A stretch of DNA of 64,000 nucleotides from Gammaproteobacteria bacterium. Lineage in GTDB: Bacteria > Pseudomonadota > Gammaproteobacteria > Pseudomonadales > Azotimanducaceae. Shown here piece after piece: positions 8,849 through 23,010 of this stretch (positions are counted from its first letter, which is position 1; every line of letters starts with the position of its first letter). The stretch is from NCBI GenBank assembly GCA_012960535.1, contig DUBB01000019.1, positions 56,974 through 120,973 on the forward strand. The letters are read 5' to 3'. The translations under genes and the position numbers were made by a program. The notes under the pieces are model-generated. The model had not been told where the DNA came from. It searched no databases and was given only the letters and a program-made list of their open reading frames with translations.

Positions 8849-10118
8849 CCTTAAGAATGAAGTCCGGGCTTTACACGAGGTGGTCATCGAAAAAACCAGC
8901 TTTTCCGGTAAAGGCCTGGATGCTCTGGGCAAGCAGGTGGTATTCAGCGTGCTACGTCAATTCTTTGAACTCCAGGCAATCACCCATGAACTCCTGGACA
9001 AACCACTTAACCAAAAACATATCGACCTTGAATTACTCATCATGTGCGGCCTTTACGCTGTAGATCACCTTGCTCAGCCCGTACATACGTCGGTCAATGC
9101 AGCAGTTGAAACCAGCAAGGCATTCAATAAAGCCTGGGCCAGGGGCCTGGTCAACGCGACCCTCAGGCGATACCTCAGAGACGCTCAAAACATTCGCCAT
9201 AAGGCATTAACCAGTGATACCGCCATCAGCAATCATCCAGACTGGTTCACTACCAGCGTCCAGCAATACTGGCCAGAACAATACCAGCACATTATCGACG
9301 CCAATAACACGCCAGCACCGATGCACCTGCGTATCAACTGTCAAAAAATTTCACGCGACAACTATATGACAAAACTCGAGGCAGAAAATCTGGGCTGCAT
9401 CAAAAGCCAGAATAGTCCGCACTGTCTGACGCTTATGGAACCCGTACCAGTCGAAAGACTACCCGCATTCAATCGAGGTTTTGTGAGTGTGCAGGACGAA
9501 GCTGCCCAGCTCGCCACCCTCATCCTTAAGCCAGTCGCAGGAGACCATATTTTAGATGCCTGTGCAGCGCCAGGCAGTAAATCCTGTCACCTGCTCGAGG
9601 TCGAACCAGGCATTAAGTTAACGTCAATAGATTCGAACTCGGATCGGCTAACCATGGTACAGGATAATTTTACCCGTCTGGGGTTGCAGGGAGACATCAT
9701 TCATCAGGATCTATTACAAATCGATGATGATCAACTGGCCTGTTTCGACAAAATTCTCCTGGATGCGCCCTGTTCAGCGACCGGTGTCATCCGCCGGCAT
9801 CCTGATATTAAATTACTGCGCCAAGCAAATGATATTGATAAGCTAGTATCTATTCAGCGACAACTACTGGAGAACTGCTGGAGAATGTTGAAACCAGAAG
9901 GAAGCCTTGTCTATGTTACCTGTTCAATTCTTCCTCGAGAAAATGAACACTTGGTAGCCGCGTTCGTTCAGCAGCACACCGATGCCGAAACTATTGACAT
10001 CCCATTAAGCATCGGCCATCGCCAATCGCCAGGATATCAATTGCTTCCAACAGTAGGGTCCCACGATGGGTTTTATTTCGCACATTTACGGAAAACCAGC
10101 GCGAGCATAATGCTATGA
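8841..10118 (+). CDS. rsmB: 16S rRNA (cytosine-967 C5)-methyltransferase
   Basis: The enzyme (also called Sun/Fmu) methylates C967 of 16S rRNA. An N-terminal NusB-like helical domain covers about residues 1-140 (VFSVLRQFFELQAI and VNAAVETSKAFNKAWARGLVNATLRRYL). The SAM-dependent catalytic domain follows. DACAAPGSKSCHLLE is motif I, LLDAPCSATGVIRRHPDIK holds the conserved PC cysteine, and LVYVTCSILPRENE holds the catalytic TC cysteine. It overlaps fmt at the 5' end and trkA at the 3' end (ATGA), so it is embedded in one operon. Confidence 0.95.
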   Translation: MRNLKNEVRALHEVVIEKTSFSGKGLDALGKQVVFSVLRQFFELQAITHELLDKPLNQKHIDLELLIMCGLYAVDHLAQPVHTSVNAAVETSKAFNKAWARGLVNATLRRYLRDAQNIRHKALTSDTAISNHPDWFTTSVQQYWPEQYQHIIDANNTPAPMHLRINCQKISRDNYMTKLEAENLGCIKSQNSPHCLTLMEPVPVERLPAFNRGFVSVQDEAAQLATLILKPVAGDHILDACAAPGSKSCHLLEVEPGIKLTSIDSNSDRLTMVQDNFTRLGLQGDIIHQDLLQIDDDQLACFDKILLDAPCSATGVIRRHPDIKLLRQANDIDKLVSIQRQLLENCWRMLKPEGSLVYVTCSILPRENEHLVAAFVQQHTDAETIDIPLSIGHRQSPGYQLLPTVGSHDGFYFAHLRKTSASIML

Positions 10119-11488
10119 AAATTATCATATTAGGCGCTGGACAGGTCGGCGCTGGGTTAGCAAAGAACCTGGTAAAGGAAGCCAGCGATATTACTGTCGT
10201 TGATACCAACGCCAATCGATTACGCGACCTGCAGGACCGCTACGATATTCGAACTGTTACAGGCATGGCCTCTCACCCGGACGTCCTCTATCGTGCCGGT
10301 GCCGAAGATGCCGACATGTTAATAGCAGTTACCGATAATGACGAAGTCAATATGGTGGCCTGCCAGGTGGCCTACACGGTATTCCACACACCAACAAAAA
10401 TAGCCAGAATTCGATCTAGAGCCTATTTAACCAGCGGCGGCATATTCAGAGATGATGCCAGCCCAGTGGATCATATCGTTAATCCGGAAGAAATCGTAAC
10501 CCATGATATTCAGCGTCTCATCGATAACCCTGGAGCATTACAGGTAATAGATTTCGCCAGCGGCCAGGTCAAACTGGTTGGGCTCAAAGCGCACAGTAAT
10601 AGTCCGATGGTTAACCAGCAACTTAAAACGCTTCACAAACATATGCCGCTGGTTGAAACACGCGTAGCTGCCATATTTCGCAAGGATCACCCTATTATCC
10701 CAAAAGGAAGCACCGTTATAGAAGCAGACGATGAAGTCTTTTTTATTGCGGCTGCTGAGCACATTCAAACCGTCACCAGTGAATTACGCCAGAATGAAAA
10801 GCCCAATAAGCGAGTCATTATTGCCGGGGGAGGTCAGATAGGTGAGAATTTAGCAATCCAAATTGAAAAAAAATACGGTGTTCGTATTATCGAGCAAAAT
10901 CGACAACGCTGTGAAGCCCTGGCCGAATCACTTTCCAGATCGATTGTTCTCAACGGCAACGCATCCGATCGTGAACTGTTACTGGAGGAAAATATTGAAG
11001 AAACTGACGTATTCTGTGCTGTTACCAACGATGACGAAGCTAACATCATGTCATCGATGCTGGCAAAGAGTCTAGGCGCTCGGAAGGTCATCACGCTGAT
11101 CAATAATCCTGCTTATACTGATCTCATTCACGAACAGGACATCGACATTGCGGTGTCCCCGCAAATGGCAACCCTTGGCGCTATTCTTACCCATATTCGA
11201 CTCGGCGATGTGGTTCAGGTTCACTCGCTGAGGAGAGGGGCAGCCGAAGCGATAGAAGCGATAGCCCATGGCGACAAGAATTCATCCAAGGTCATCGGTA
11301 AAGCCCTGGGTGATATCCAACTGCCTTCGGGAACCAATATTGGCGCACTGGTCCGAGCTGGCGAAGTTCTCATTGCTCATGATGATATTGTGGTAGAACC
11401 TGATGACCACTTCATTCTGTTTCTGGTAGACAAAACAAAAATTAAAGAAGTCGAGGTGCTCTTTCAGGCGCCTTTGAGTTTTTTCTAG
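10115..11488 (+). CDS. trkA: Trk potassium uptake regulator TrkA
   Basis: TrkA is the cytosolic NAD(H)/nucleotide-binding gating ring of the Trk potassium importer. The 457-residue protein has the expected tandem arrangement. RCK-N 1 starts at residue 1 (MKIIILGAGQVGAGLAKNL) with an RCK-C domain near residues 145-225. A second RCK-N starts near residue 233 (VIIAGGGQIGENLAI), followed by a second RCK-C domain. Both glycine-rich loops are intact. The ATG overlaps the rsmB stop by four bases and trkH begins three bases after its stop, so ring and channel subunits are made together. Confidence 0.96.
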   Translation: MKIIILGAGQVGAGLAKNLVKEASDITVVDTNANRLRDLQDRYDIRTVTGMASHPDVLYRAGAEDADMLIAVTDNDEVNMVACQVAYTVFHTPTKIARIRSRAYLTSGGIFRDDASPVDHIVNPEEIVTHDIQRLIDNPGALQVIDFASGQVKLVGLKAHSNSPMVNQQLKTLHKHMPLVETRVAAIFRKDHPIIPKGSTVIEADDEVFFIAAAEHIQTVTSELRQNEKPNKRVIIAGGGQIGENLAIQIEKKYGVRIIEQNRQRCEALAESLSRSIVLNGNASDRELLLEENIEETDVFCAVTNDDEANIMSSMLAKSLGARKVITLINNPAYTDLIHEQDIDIAVSPQMATLGAILTHIRLGDVVQVHSLRRGAAEAIEAIAHGDKNSSKVIGKALGDIQLPSGTNIGALVRAGEVLIAHDDIVVEPDDHFILFLVDKTKIKEVEVLFQAPLSFF

Positions 11489-11491
11489 CTC

Positions 11492-12937
11492 ATGCAGATC
11501 GGCGTTACTTTTCGAATTCTTGGCGCTTTGCTGCTGTTTTTCAGTGCCACCATGCTGCCGCCAATTGCTGTCTCCCTGCTCTACCAGGATGGCGCCTACG
11601 AAGTCTTCGTAAAATCCATGGTCACCATCTTCCTATCAGGCGCAACCCTCTGGTTTGTGTTTCGAAACTATCAAAAAGAACTGAAGACCCGCGACGGCTT
11701 TCTAATTACCGTTCTTTGTTACCTTGCTCTAGGCTGTTTCAGCGCATTGCCATTTTACGATGCTGTACTGCTTGATCTGACACTGGCAGATGCGTTTTTT
11801 GAATCCTTCTCTGGATTAACAACCACCGGCGGTACGGTTATAGTCGGCCTCGATCAGCTGCCAGCATCACTGCTCTATTACCGACAGCAACTCCAGTGGT
11901 TGGGCGGCATGGGCATCATCGTGCTGGCAGTCGCTATTTTACCGATGCTGGGTATAGGGGGTATGCAATTGTATCGAGCAGAAACGCCCGGTCCCATTAA
12001 AGACAGCAAACTGACCCCCAGGATCAAACAAACAGCTATAGCCCTGTGGTCAATATATATCAGTCTGACCGTTATGTGCGCTTTAGCTTACTGGATTGCA
12101 GGAATGACATTATTCGATGCCATCTGCCACAGTTTTTCCACCATCGCCATAGGTGGATTCTCTACACATGATGCCAGTATTGGATATTTCGATTCCGCCG
12201 CCATTGAAGCCGTTGCCGTTGTTTTTATGCTTATTTCTGGTCTTAATTATGCGCTGCATTTTTTTACGGTAAGAGACCACTCGATTCGCCACTACTTTCA
12301 GGACGAAGAAGCTCGTTTTTACCTGGTAATTATTATCATCGCCATCGTGATAACCGCGATAGTCCTAGCGACAACACTCACCAGCGGCGAAACAGCTGTC
12401 AGGCAAGCTGTCTTCCAGGTCGTATCAATATTTACGACAACAGGTTTTGCCACAACTCAATTCAGCGAATGGCCGAGTATTTTGCCTTACCTGTTAATAC
12501 TGGGTGCCTTTGCAGGTGCCTGTGCAGGATCCACTGGTGGCGGCCTCAAGATTATCCGGGTGTTATTGATATACAAACAGGGGCTTCGAGAAATATACCG
12601 ACTAATACACCCTAATGCTATTTTTCCGATAAAAGTAAGCGGCCGTAAAATGACCGATAATGTCATCGATGCAGTCTGGGGATTCTTCTCAATTTACATC
12701 CTGTTGTTCATCGTCCTGCTGCTCGGTCTAATCGCAACTGATCTAGATTTTGTAACCGCCTTTTCAGCTGTCGGGTCCGCCCTGAATAATCTTGGACCCG
12801 GACTCGGCGCAGTGGCAGAGAATTACGCCGAAATCAGTAGCACCGCTAAGTTTCTACTCTGTCTTGGGATGGTACTGGGACGACTGGAAATCTTTACCAT
12901 ATTAGTTTTGTTTACCGCTATGTTCTGGCGAAAATAA
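11492..12937 (+). CDS. trkH: Trk potassium transporter membrane subunit TrkH
   Basis: This is the inner-membrane channel subunit of the Trk system. The 481-residue protein is hydrophobic throughout, with the four membrane-pore-membrane repeats of the family. Filter-loop glycines are visible in FSGLTTTGGTVI, SFSTIAIGGFSTHD, SIFTTTGFATT and SALNNLGPGLGAV. The cytoplasmic loop QLYRAETPGPIKDSKLTPRI and the glycine-rich FAGACAGSTGGGLKIIRVLLI are also conserved. It follows trkA directly. The ATG at 11492 has only a weak ribosome-binding sequence, consistent with translational coupling. Confidence 0.96.
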   Translation: MQIGVTFRILGALLLFFSATMLPPIAVSLLYQDGAYEVFVKSMVTIFLSGATLWFVFRNYQKELKTRDGFLITVLCYLALGCFSALPFYDAVLLDLTLADAFFESFSGLTTTGGTVIVGLDQLPASLLYYRQQLQWLGGMGIIVLAVAILPMLGIGGMQLYRAETPGPIKDSKLTPRIKQTAIALWSIYISLTVMCALAYWIAGMTLFDAICHSFSTIAIGGFSTHDASIGYFDSAAIEAVAVVFMLISGLNYALHFFTVRDHSIRHYFQDEEARFYLVIIIIAIVITAIVLATTLTSGETAVRQAVFQVVSIFTTTGFATTQFSEWPSILPYLLILGAFAGACAGSTGGGLKIIRVLLIYKQGLREIYRLIHPNAIFPIKVSGRKMTDNVIDAVWGFFSIYILLFIVLLLGLIATDLDFVTAFSAVGSALNNLGPGLGAVAENYAEISSTAKFLLCLGMVLGRLEIFTILVLFTAMFWRK

Positions 12938-12943
12938 GCGCCT

Positions 12944-13522
12944 GTGTCCAGCCAGCAGAAGTGGGACCGTATCTATGCGCAGCAAAATTATCCTGCACCA
13001 GCAAACCCCTTGTTACAACAATACGCTTTTCTTTTTCCCAATAATGCCACCGTTCTGGATCTCGCTTGCGGTCTGGGCAGTAACAGTCTTTATCTTGCCC
13101 AATTGGGATGTCGGCTAACTGCCTGGGATATCTCGCCTGTTGCTCTGCAAAAACTTACCACCGAAGCTGACAGACTTGGCGTTGACATCAATACCGTATG
13201 TCTTGATATCAACGCAGCTTCCTTTGACCAGCAGCACTTCGACCTGATCATCGTTAATCACTATCTGGACCGCAATCTGGCACCGTCTTTAGTAAGGGCG
13301 CTTAACCCAGGAGGGATTCTATTTTACCAAACCTTCGTTCGGACTTCTTTGCCATCGAATAAGCGAACGGGCCCAAGAAATCCTGCCTATTTGCTAGCGC
13401 AAGGTGAACTGCTGTCACTATTCAGCGATTTACACGCCAGGGTCTTTATCGATCTCCAATCCACTGGCGCTACTGGCCAGGGGCTACGCAATCAATCACT
13501 GCTTATTGCTGAAAAAGACTAG
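12944..13522 (+). CDS. Class I SAM-dependent methyltransferase (TehB-like)
   Basis: The 192-residue protein carries motif I as VLDLACGLGSNSLYLAQLG (about residues 35-53) followed by LTAWDISPVAL, the acidic motif II. A conserved FDLIIVNHYLDRNLAPSLVRALNPGGILFYQTF block covers motifs IV-V. This matches small stand-alone methyltransferases related to TehB; the substrate cannot be told from sequence. The start is GTG at 12944, six bases after trkH, so it is the last gene of the def-trkH operon. Its stop overlaps by four bases the stop of the convergent acyltransferase gene, leaving no room for a separate terminator. Confidence 0.85.
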   Translation: MSSQQKWDRIYAQQNYPAPANPLLQQYAFLFPNNATVLDLACGLGSNSLYLAQLGCRLTAWDISPVALQKLTTEADRLGVDINTVCLDINAASFDQQHFDLIIVNHYLDRNLAPSLVRALNPGGILFYQTFVRTSLPSNKRTGPRNPAYLLAQGELLSLFSDLHARVFIDLQSTGATGQGLRNQSLLIAEKD

Positions 13523-14412
13523 TGAAACGCTTCTTTTTCAAATGAGTACAGTTTTTTTTCACCTTCAGGACGAAACTTGAAGCGTTTATATTCCCATTGA
13601 TATTGCTCGGGGCAGACCCGTACGCACGCTTCAATGGTTTTGTTCAGACCCTGCACTGCAGTTTGTTCATCCAGGCTCGCGAAGTCCGGATGCGGTTCAC
13701 TGAAACAAATCTTGAAAAGACCACTGGGCAAACGATAAACCGCCACAGCTAACACCGTTACTTTGGCTCGCTGAGTTAATCGATATGCAAGCCGATCGGT
13801 TAAAGCCAGAGACCCAAAGAAAGCAGCAAATAGTCCGCTTTCCGGTATTTGATCCGGTAATACTGTTACCACCCCACCTTGACTAAGCGCCCGAAATAAC
13901 CGACTCAAACCCCGCTTATCGGTTGCCACCATTTCGTTTCCATACTGACTTCGCAAGGCAACAATTGCATCGCTCAAGCTGGTTAACTTCGGTGGTTTAT
14001 ATAGCGCCGTCATGCCGCCTTTTTGAGAAAGATAAACGTTCAATAATTCCCAGTTTCCCAAGTGCGGCAATAGCAGAAGAGTCCCTTTTGAATCTCTTAA
14101 AGCAGCTATCAGCAGGTTTTCGCCTTCGATTTTTGAAATCCATTTAAGTAAGCGCTTACTATCAGCCAGCCAGGCAGCCGGTGTCTCCATCAAAGTTTTA
14201 CCTGTTGATATCAGGCTACTCAATACCAGTTTTTTCTGTCCTTGTGCAGACAAATGTCCAAAACAAAGGCCTATATTAGCCTGGGTCACACGACAAGCCT
14301 GAGACCGGGCTAGAAAATGACCATAACCAATCAGCCAACCGAGTGCCTGACTCATCTTTCTGGGCTGCAAAGCCAGCAGCTGCAACAAAGTCAATATGAA
14401 CCTAGAAATCAT
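13519..14412 (-). CDS. LpxL/HtrB-family lipid A acyltransferase
   Basis: The protein of about 297 residues belongs to the lysophospholipid/lipid A late acyltransferase family, which adds a secondary acyl chain to lipid A at the inner membrane. A hydrophobic N-terminus (MISRFILTLLQLLAL) precedes the domain. The catalytic H-x4-E motif is visible as PHLGNWELLNVYL, with TALYKPPK and VVTVLPDQIPESGLFAAFFG further on. Start ATG 14412 is preferred because family members begin with this hydrophobic segment; it overlaps the end of tag by 11 bases. The closest E. coli counterparts are LpxL/LpxM; the exact acyl donor is not predictable. Confidence 0.87.
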   Translation of the reverse strand: MISRFILTLLQLLALQPRKMSQALGWLIGYGHFLARSQACRVTQANIGLCFGHLSAQGQKKLVLSSLISTGKTLMETPAAWLADSKRLLKWISKIEGENLLIAALRDSKGTLLLLPHLGNWELLNVYLSQKGGMTALYKPPKLTSLSDAIVALRSQYGNEMVATDKRGLSRLFRALSQGGVVTVLPDQIPESGLFAAFFGSLALTDRLAYRLTQRAKVTVLAVAVYRLPSGLFKICFSEPHPDFASLDEQTAVQGLNKTIEACVRVCPEQYQWEYKRFKFRPEGEKKLYSFEKEAFH

Positions 14413-14980
14413 TAATCGCTCTGCATTCCTGATGCCGAAAACAAGACACGAGATGGTCGTTAACCATCCCGGTAGCTTGCATGAAGGCATAACAAATGGT
14501 GGGACCAACAAAGGTAAACCCATCTTTTTTAAGCTGCTTACTCATCTGAAAAGAACGAGCATCTGAGCCAGGTACCTGGCTTAGCAACGTAAACTGATGC
14601 TCGATTACCTTGCCGTCAACAAAAGACCAGACATAGTCAGAAAAGCATCTGCCATCATCCCGCAATGACAGGAAACACCGTGCATTTGAAACAGCACCGC
14701 GAATCTTTGATTGATTCCTTATAATTCCCTTATCCGTTAACAAAGCTTGAATTTTGGCCTCGTCGTATCGGGCTATCTTTTCAGGGTTGAAAGCATCCAT
14801 AACTCGTCGATAGTGATCTCGTTTCTTTAAAATAGTAATCCAGCTCAATCCAGCCTGAAATCCTTCCAGTAACAAAAACTCAAATAATAAAGTATCATCA
14901 TAAAGTGGCACGGCCCACTCTTCATCGTGATATTTTTCGTACATCGGATCGCCGTCTGCCCAACCACATCTTAACTTCAT
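14402..14980 (-). CDS. tag: DNA-3-methyladenine glycosylase I
   Basis: This base-excision repair enzyme removes 3-methyladenine from DNA. The family N-terminus RCGWADGDPMYEKYHDEEW is present with its zinc cysteine and histidine. So are FEFLLLEGFQAGLSWITIL (helix-hairpin-helix region with the substrate pocket) and the C-terminal MVNDHLVSCFRH that supplies the remaining zinc ligands. Start ATG 14980 has CAGGG eight bases upstream; a TTG at 14998 would add six residues. It is divergent from glyQ and overlaps the following acyltransferase. Confidence 0.94.
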   Translation of the reverse strand: MKLRCGWADGDPMYEKYHDEEWAVPLYDDTLLFEFLLLEGFQAGLSWITILKKRDHYRRVMDAFNPEKIARYDEAKIQALLTDKGIIRNQSKIRGAVSNARCFLSLRDDGRCFSDYVWSFVDGKVIEHQFTLLSQVPGSDARSFQMSKQLKKDGFTFVGPTICYAFMQATGMVNDHLVSCFRHQECRAINDF

Positions 14981-15042
14981 ATCGTTAACCCTGTTCAATA
15001 TTGGTTATACTTACCGACTTTTCAATACAGAGCAATTCCCGG

Positions 15043-15978
15043 ATGGCAAAAACAGATACGTTCCAGGATCTAATTCTTTCGCTTCAACATTTCTGGTCTG
15101 AAAAGAACTGTGTGCTCATGCAGCCTTATGACATGGAAGTGGGTGCGGGTACCTTTCATCCAGCCACCTTTTTACGAGCCATTGGCCCTGAGTCCTGGTC
15201 GGCAGCTTATGTACAGCCGTGCCGAAGGCCCACCGACGGTCGCTACGGAAAGAACCCTAATAGATACCAATATTACTACCAGTTCCAGGTAGTCATGAAG
15301 CCCAACCCAGAAAATTTTCAGGCGCTGTATCTGGAATCTCTACAATATTTGGGTATCGATACCAAGGTGCACGATATTCGGTTCGTCGAGGACAACTGGG
15401 AATCCCCGTCTCTGGGTGCATGGGGGCTGGGTTGGGAGGTCTGGATGGATGGCATGGAAATAACCCAATTCACCTATTTTCAACAGGTAGCCGGACTGGA
15501 ATGCTATCCAGTCATGGGTGAGATCACTTATGGACTGGAGCGCCTGGCACTTTACCTACAGGGGGTAGAAGATTTCCAACAACTCGTGTGGGCCAAAAAT
15601 GACAACGGTATCGTGTCCTACGCAGACGTCTTCCATCAATACGAAGTCGAGATGTCGACCTTTAATTTTGATCAGGCAGATATTAAAGGCCTCTTTTCAC
15701 AATTTGAGTTTTATGCAAGTGAGACCACCAGAATGCTCGATGTTGATCTACCCTTGGCTGCCTATGAATATGTTATCAAGGCTTCGCACACCTTCAATCT
15801 ACTGGATGCCCGGCAAGCCATATCGGTTACCGAGCGACAACGCTTTATGTTAAGAGTGAGGACGCTTTCAAGCGCAGTTGGGCAAAGCTATTTCAATGCC
15901 AGAAAAGCATTGGGTTTTCCTCTCGCTGTAGAATCAGCTCGCCAGGCGGCGATGCAGGAGAAAACCAATGGCAGCTAA
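15043..15978 (+). CDS. glyQ: Glycine-tRNA ligase alpha subunit
   Basis: This is the catalytic subunit of the tetrameric bacterial glycyl-tRNA synthetase; it activates glycine. The sequence is highly conserved: [31 protein letters not shown] at the N-terminus, then [45 protein letters not shown] and YGLERLA. Start ATG 15043 gives the usual MAKTDTF beginning. The stop overlaps glyS by 11 bases. With glyS it forms a two-gene operon divergent from tag. Confidence 0.96.
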   Translation: MAKTDTFQDLILSLQHFWSEKNCVLMQPYDMEVGAGTFHPATFLRAIGPESWSAAYVQPCRRPTDGRYGKNPNRYQYYYQFQVVMKPNPENFQALYLESLQYLGIDTKVHDIRFVEDNWESPSLGAWGLGWEVWMDGMEITQFTYFQQVAGLECYPVMGEITYGLERLALYLQGVEDFQQLVWAKNDNGIVSYADVFHQYEVEMSTFNFDQADIKGLFSQFEFYASETTRMLDVDLPLAAYEYVIKASHTFNLLDARQAISVTERQRFMLRVRTLSSAVGQSYFNARKALGFPLAVESARQAAMQEKTNGS

Positions 15979-18025
15979 ACCACTGCTTATAGAAATTGGC
16001 ATGGAAGAACTGCCACCCAAACAGCTCAAGCCGCTAATGGATGCGCTAGGGCGGGAAGTCGCTACTCAACTAGATGCCCTACAACTCCCTTTTCAGGACA
16101 TTGAAACTTTTTCTACACCGCGCCGATTAGCGGTTAGAGTTAATGCACTAGCCAGTCAACAGGCAGATCAGAACATAGAACGAAAGGGCCCTTCGCTGAG
16201 CGCAGCCTACGATAGCCAAGACAAACCAAGCAAGGCTTTGCTTGGATTCGCAAAGTCCTGTGGTATAGATGAAATAAGTGCCCTGCAGACGCTCGAAACC
16301 AAAAAGGGAAGCTGGGTGGTGTATCGATCCAGCATGCCAGGTAAAAGCCTGAAGGATTTAATCCAGGCCATATTACATCAATCCACAGTTAAACTACCTA
16401 TAGCCAAAAAAATGCGCTGGGGGTTTTCAAGAGACGAGTTTGTCAGGCCCGTTCAGTGGCTTCTAGTCCTGCATGGAAGCACTATTCTGGCTAGCTCTCT
16501 GTTTGGCAAAAAGTCCGACAGGGTAACCAGCGGGCACCGTTATATGGGCAAAAAGCGACGAGCTATTGACCATGCCCAGAACTATGAAGCGATTCTAGGC
16601 GAAGAAAAGGTCGTGGTAAACTTCGAGCAGCGGCGCAATCAGATAATTACTCAACTGGAGCTGGCAGCTGCAGATCTAGACGGCATTGTTACCCGAGACG
16701 AAGATCTGCTCGATGAAGTCACGGCGCTGGTGGAGTGGCCGGTTGTACTTTCCGGCTCTTTCTCAACTTCTTTTCTTAGCGTTCCGGAAGAAGCGCTGAT
16801 CTCGGCAATGCGGGAACACCAGAGATATTTCCATATTAGAAATTCAAAAGGTGTACTACTTCCGCATTTTCTCACCGTTACAAATATTGAAAGCCATCAG
16901 TCGCAGACCATCGTGAAGGGTAATGAACGTGTGATTGCACCGCGTTTAGCGGATGCGGCCTTCTTTTACGACAAAGATGTTGCAACATCCAACGACAGTC
17001 GTTTGCAAAAGCTGGGTAAGGTCGTTTTCCAACATCAACTTGGGTCTTTTTTAGATAAAGCCAATCGAATATCTGCACTAGCCGGTTTTATTGCAGCTGC
17101 AATCAACGTTGATCCAGAACCTGCCAGACGGGCAGGCTTGCTGGCTAAAACAGATTTAGTCAGCCATATGGTCGGCGAGTTTCCCGATCTACAAGGCATT
17201 ATGGGCGGCTATTACGCGGAGAAGTCTGGCGAATCCAGCGTTGTCGTGGCCGCCATTGGAGAGCATTATCAGCCCAGTTTTTCAGGAGACAAGCTGCCTG
17301 GCAGTGATACAGCCTGCTGCCTCGCGTTAGCAGACAAGCTAGATACATTGGTAGGGCTGTTTGCAATCGGCCAACCACCCACCGGAAGTAAAGACCCATT
17401 TGGTCTGAGGCGGCTGGCGCTCGGTATAGTCAGGATCTGTATCGAAAAACAACTTCCCTTAGATCTGGTAACGATCGCTGAGTACAGTAGTTCATTATTT
17501 TCTCACCGATCTGACAACCACACACTATTGGAATACATTAGGGACCGATTTGAACAATGGCTCGTTGATCAGGGCAAGCCATTGGACGTCATTCGAGCAA
17601 TTCGCCATCGAAGCGATAACATCCATAATTTACTATCAGCAACAGCCGATATTGAAGCCCTGATAGCCTTCCGTTCCAGACCGGAAGCAGCTCAATTGAT
17701 CCTTGCTCAAAAGCGTATTCAAAAAATACTCGACAAATCGACACTAAACTCACAATCCCAGGTCAATATAGCGCTTTTCCAACATCCCAGTGAACATGAA
17801 CTCTATACCGAAATCCTTAACCTGCAGGAAATTGAAACAAAGGACTTCGGCTTCAGTCAGCGTCTGACAAAACTGGCTGGCAGTTCTAACTCACTGCAGG
17901 CGTATTTTGAGAATGTCATGGTCATGGATGAGAATCTGGAACTACGGCAGAATCGACTAGCCACGCTTAACCTACTCAGGAAGATGGTTATGAATATGGC
18001 AGATCTCTCGCTGTTGCAGAGTTAA
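15968..18025 (+). CDS. glyS: Glycine-tRNA ligase beta subunit
   Basis: The 685-residue beta subunit binds the tRNA. The N-terminus [22 protein letters not shown] is the family hallmark. Other conserved blocks are [39 protein letters not shown] and [25 protein letters not shown] in the HD-like region precedes a C-terminal DALR-type anticodon-binding domain. GGAG seven bases before the ATG is a good ribosome-binding site inside glyQ. It ends 33 bases before the convergent gyrB stop, with no obvious terminator hairpin between. Confidence 0.96.
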   Translation: MAAKPLLIEIGMEELPPKQLKPLMDALGREVATQLDALQLPFQDIETFSTPRRLAVRVNALASQQADQNIERKGPSLSAAYDSQDKPSKALLGFAKSCGIDEISALQTLETKKGSWVVYRSSMPGKSLKDLIQAILHQSTVKLPIAKKMRWGFSRDEFVRPVQWLLVLHGSTILASSLFGKKSDRVTSGHRYMGKKRRAIDHAQNYEAILGEEKVVVNFEQRRNQIITQLELAAADLDGIVTRDEDLLDEVTALVEWPVVLSGSFSTSFLSVPEEALISAMREHQRYFHIRNSKGVLLPHFLTVTNIESHQSQTIVKGNERVIAPRLADAAFFYDKDVATSNDSRLQKLGKVVFQHQLGSFLDKANRISALAGFIAAAINVDPEPARRAGLLAKTDLVSHMVGEFPDLQGIMGGYYAEKSGESSVVVAAIGEHYQPSFSGDKLPGSDTACCLALADKLDTLVGLFAIGQPPTGSKDPFGLRRLALGIVRICIEKQLPLDLVTIAEYSSSLFSHRSDNHTLLEYIRDRFEQWLVDQGKPLDVIRAIRHRSDNIHNLLSATADIEALIAFRSRPEAAQLILAQKRIQKILDKSTLNSQSQVNIALFQHPSEHELYTEILNLQEIETKDFGFSQRLTKLAGSSNSLQAYFENVMVMDENLELRQNRLATLNLLRKMVMNMADLSLLQS

Positions 18026-18057
18026 CAACTTGCCAGGCTCTGCTGACGCTGACATCA

Positions 18058-21552
<3,495 letters not shown>

Positions 21553-21556
<4 letters not shown>

Positions 21557-22653
21557 AGTTTCATTGGCATGATCACATAAAGTGCGTTCTCAGAAGCGGG
21601 ATCTTCCAGCAGTGCGCTGCTATTTTCATCAAACACCGTGATTCTGACCTCATCACTACGCACCACATTGAGAACATCCAGTAGGTATCCTACGTTAAAA
21701 CCAATCTCCAGGTCGGGTCCTGTATATTCGACCGGAACAGATTCCTCTGCATCTTCCTGCTCGGGGTTGTTAGCCGTTAACTGAATTAGCCCACTAGTGA
21801 ACTGAACTCTGATACCCCTGAATTTCTCATTAGAAAGAATAGCGGTACGATTCAACGCCCTTCTTAAATCCTGCTTGTTTGCCAGGATAGTTTTATCCCC
21901 GTTTCGGGGAATGACCCGTTCATAATCAGGGAATCTACCATCAATCAACTTGGTCGTTAGTCGGTATCCACCCGCTTGCAAACACAGATGGCTGGAACCT
22001 ATCGAAATATTGACATTCTCTTCGAACTCAGCCAGTAGTCGCTGCAATTCCAACACGCCTTTACGCGGAACAATCACCTGGCCCAGGCTTGCTTGGCCCT
22101 TATCCAGTGGCAAACTGTTCATAGCCAGGCGATGCCCATCGGTCGCCACTGACCGCAAATAGCCTTCGCCATGCTCAATCAACATACCATTCAAAAAATA
22201 TCGAACATCTTGTTGGGCCATCGCGAAACCGGTTAACTCCAGCAATTGTTTGAGAGATTGAGAATCAACCGTGGCCGACTGCTGGGTTTCGGACTTATCA
22301 ACCACTGGAAAGTCCATGGCTGGCAACGTGGACAAATGCGATTTGAATCGCCCGGCACGAATTTCCAGCCGCTGTTCATTTAGACTAACCTCGATATCAG
22401 CGTTATCAGGCAGCTCTCTACAGATATCTAACAGTTTCCTGGCAGGCACCGTGATTTCACCGGATTCTGAACCTACTACTTCGGTCAGTGCCACCATCTC
22501 GACTTCGAGGTCAGTGCCAGTTAGGGATAACTGCTGGTCGTCCAACTTCAATAAAATATTTGATAGGATAGGTAAAGTTTGTCGTCGTTCTACCACACCT
22601 GCTACTTGCTGAAGGGGCTTAAGAAAATTTTCTCTACTAATTTTGAATTTCAT
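21553..22653 (-). CDS. dnaN: DNA polymerase III sliding clamp (beta), copy next to recF
   Basis: The 366-residue clamp encircles DNA and tethers polymerase III and many repair proteins. It keeps family positions expected in the protein-binding cleft. VATDGHRLAM corresponds to the T-x-G-H-R-L cluster, FPDYERVIP supplies the Arg-Val pair, and the C-terminus is VIMPMKL (close to MPMRL). The three-domain layout is intact. It overlaps recF by four bases, as the single dnaN of most bacteria does, so I take it as the conventional clamp. It is separated from the dnaA side by 357 bp and a second clamp gene. Roughly half of the residues look identical to the second copy by eye. Confidence 0.95.
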
Positions 22654-23010
22654 AGGCTACTAATATTGATGGTTAATAATACAAGTTGGTAACGTCAATA
22701 GTATCGCGATGAATATCAACTTACATACGAGTCCTGTTAATGCCACCATTTACCCAGGTATAATTAAAATTGATAACAAATACACCTAAATTAAAAACAC
22801 TGGCGCTAATGATATCATGAGACTGCTGGTTGCGAATGTTGAATCTGCCGCTACTGGCCTTGTCAGTCCTCAGAAATCTTTAATACTAAACCTACTTTAA
22901 GTTAATAATAATAAGATAAATCCGCTGCATATAATATCGTAGATTCGCCTATCAATGATAATTCTGATTTGTCTAAGTTGAATTTTAAATTGGTTAGTAA
23001 GCGCTTACTA
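22654..23010. other. AT-rich gap between the two dnaN genes
   Basis: This 357-bp gap has no convincing coding sequence. It is clearly more AT-rich than the flanking genes. On the minus strand a TTGACG (-35-like, 22693-22698) lies about 40 bases before the downstream dnaN, with only weak -10 candidates, so a separate promoter for that copy is possible. A 16-bp palindrome closes the gap at the second dnaN stop. No clear DnaA box was seen. Confidence 0.5.
22995..23010. terminator. 16-bp palindrome abutting the second dnaN stop; terminator or protein site
   Basis: TAGTAAGCGCTTACTA is a perfect inverted repeat beginning at the base after the stop codon of the upstream clamp gene. No T-run follows on the minus strand beyond a few AT-rich bases (TTTAAAATT after CCAAT), so a Rho-independent terminator is only weakly supported. 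Its 14-base core recurs at 14147-14160 inside the acyltransferase gene. A dimeric protein binding site is an alternative. Confidence 0.35.

Noticed and set aside
13514..13530. Terminator between the convergent methyltransferase and acyltransferase genes
   Set aside because: The coding regions overlap by four bases and no hairpin with a T-run is visible.
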